A stretch of 6,679 nucleotides of DNA from positions 1-6,679 of the forward strand of contig JAPLOT010000532.1 in assembly GCA_026400595.1 (NCBI GenBank), given 5' to 3'. The notes beneath the pieces are model-generated. The model did not search any database. It saw nothing but the letters and a program-made list of their open reading frames with translations, and was not told where the DNA came from. The stretch is from Alphaproteobacteria bacterium. GTDB lineage: Bacteria > Pseudomonadota > Alphaproteobacteria > Rhizobiales > Aestuariivirgaceae. Positions within the stretch are counted from its first letter, which is position 1; every line of letters begins with the position of its first letter. Made by a program: the position numbers and the translations under genes. Positions 5,912 through 6,679 of the stretch are shown here, one piece after another.

Positions 5912-6679
5912 TCAGCGCCGCGAGAACAGGCTTGGTCCGAACTGCGCGGCCGCCACCCCGGCCAGCATCAGCAGACCGCCCAGCACGATAAAGATGGTCA
6001 CCGGTTCCGCCAGGACAAGCGCGCCGCTGGCCACGGCAACGACCGGGATGAGATAGAGGAAGGTGCCGGCCGTTGTGCCCGACAGATGCTTGCTGCCGTA
6101 GTTCCACAAGAGCGTTCCGCCGATGCCGCTGGCGAGGACGAGATAGATGAGCTCGGCCCATTGCCGCAGATCGAGGCGCGCGGCGAGCACCGTCAGCGGC
6201 TCGTTGGCGGCGCCGATCAGGGGCGGTGCCGCGATCAGCATGGTGATGGCGGTGACCGTGAAGCTGTCGTAGCGGTCAAGCAAGGGCTTGGCGACGATGG
6301 TATAGATGGCCCAGCACAGGCAGCAGATCATCAGGTAGAGGATGCCGAGCGGCGGGACCGACGAGGCCTGCGTCGTGGTGAGGTCTTCCCAGAAGAGCAC
6401 GATGGCGCCAAGCGTGGCGATGGCCACGCCGATGAAGATGAAGCGGTTGAGCTTCTCGCCCAGCAGCAGCGCCGCGAGCAGGGCGATCATGAGGGGCTCG
6501 ACCATGGTGATGATGGTTCCGAGCCCGGCCGGGACCAGCGCGAAGCCGGCATTCACGAACCAGTTGTAGCCGGCCATGCCGGCCAGGCCCGCGACCAGGA
6601 AGCGCGGCCAGTCGGTGCGCGGGATGCGCCAGGTGCCGAGGTAGATCAGGCCGATGACGTTGATCGCACTAAGGATGAC
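5912..6679 (-). CDS. DMT/EamA transporter, N-terminus cut by window edge
   Basis: The visible 255 residues are the C-terminal part of a 10-helix EamA permease. The frame is open to the right edge and reads VILSAINVIGLIYLGTWRIPRTDWPRF before the first internal Met. This aligns with residue 41 onward of the fused protein downstream, so about 40 N-terminal residues are missing; the Met at 6577 is internal, not the start. Family features include VEPLMIALLAALLLGEKLN (Glu61 of the visible part), CWAIYTIVAKPLLDRYDSF, LLWNYGSKHLSGTTAGTFLYLIPVVAV and the end LAGVAAAQFGPSLFSRR. It is a single-length paralogue of each half of the next gene, which begins four bases after its stop. Substrate not predictable. 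Confidence 0.95.
   Translation of the reverse strand, partial: VILSAINVIGLIYLGTWRIPRTDWPRFLVAGLAGMAGYNWFVNAGFALVPAGLGTIITMVEPLMIALLAALLLGEKLNRFIFIGVAIATLGAIVLFWEDLTTTQASSVPPLGILYLMICCLCWAIYTIVAKPLLDRYDSFTVTAITMLIAAPPLIGAANEPLTVLAARLDLRQWAELIYLVLASGIGGTLLWNYGSKHLSGTTAGTFLYLIPVVAVASGALVLAEPVTIFIVLGGLLMLAGVAAAQFGPSLFSRR

Noticed and set aside
6575..6577. Start codon of the first DMT gene at 6577
   Set aside because: The frame continues to the right edge and the extra 34 residues align with the fused paralogue (WRIPRTDWPR with WRIAREDWPR), so this Met is internal.

Overview
The window reads as GC-rich chromosomal DNA from an alphaproteobacterium, most likely of the order Hyphomicrobiales (rhizobia and relatives). 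The evidence is the alphaproteobacterial character of the TopA sequence, a Usg-family gene (a family I know mainly from alphaproteobacteria), strong G/C third-position bias, and promoter-like CTTGAC / CTATAT hexamers. The genus cannot be fixed from sequence reading alone.

Layout, left to right. Bases 1-1610 (minus strand) hold the N-terminal ~536 codons of topA, DNA topoisomerase I; its C-terminus lies beyond the left edge. Bases 1611-1772 are a divergent regulatory region between topA and an 87-aa gene of unknown function on the plus strand (1773-2036). Within it a 23-bp near-perfect palindrome sits exactly on the predicted -10 box and start site of the small gene, and a second, smaller inverted repeat lies upstream of topA. 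The small gene converges on usg (minus strand, 2100-2369), which has a clear Shine-Dalgarno sequence and a plausible promoter.

Bases 2499-6679 (minus strand) form one tightly packed membrane-protein operon. Read in transcription order it contains: a DMT/EamA transporter whose N-terminus is cut by the right edge; a 601-aa protein made of two complete EamA transporters fused head to tail; an MFS transporter; and a 124-aa single-pass membrane-anchored protein of unknown function. Junction spacings are +4, -4 (ATGA overlap) and +2 bases, so the genes are almost certainly co-transcribed and translationally coupled. A hairpin without a T-run follows the last stop codon. The operon promoter is outside the window.

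The three DMT units are paralogous and probably arose by tandem duplication. Between units two and three the stop and start codons have been lost, giving a predicted 20-helix 'double' transporter. This fusion and the palindromic operator in front of the 87-aa gene are the two most notable features. I see no mobile elements, CRISPR arrays, tRNA or rRNA genes.
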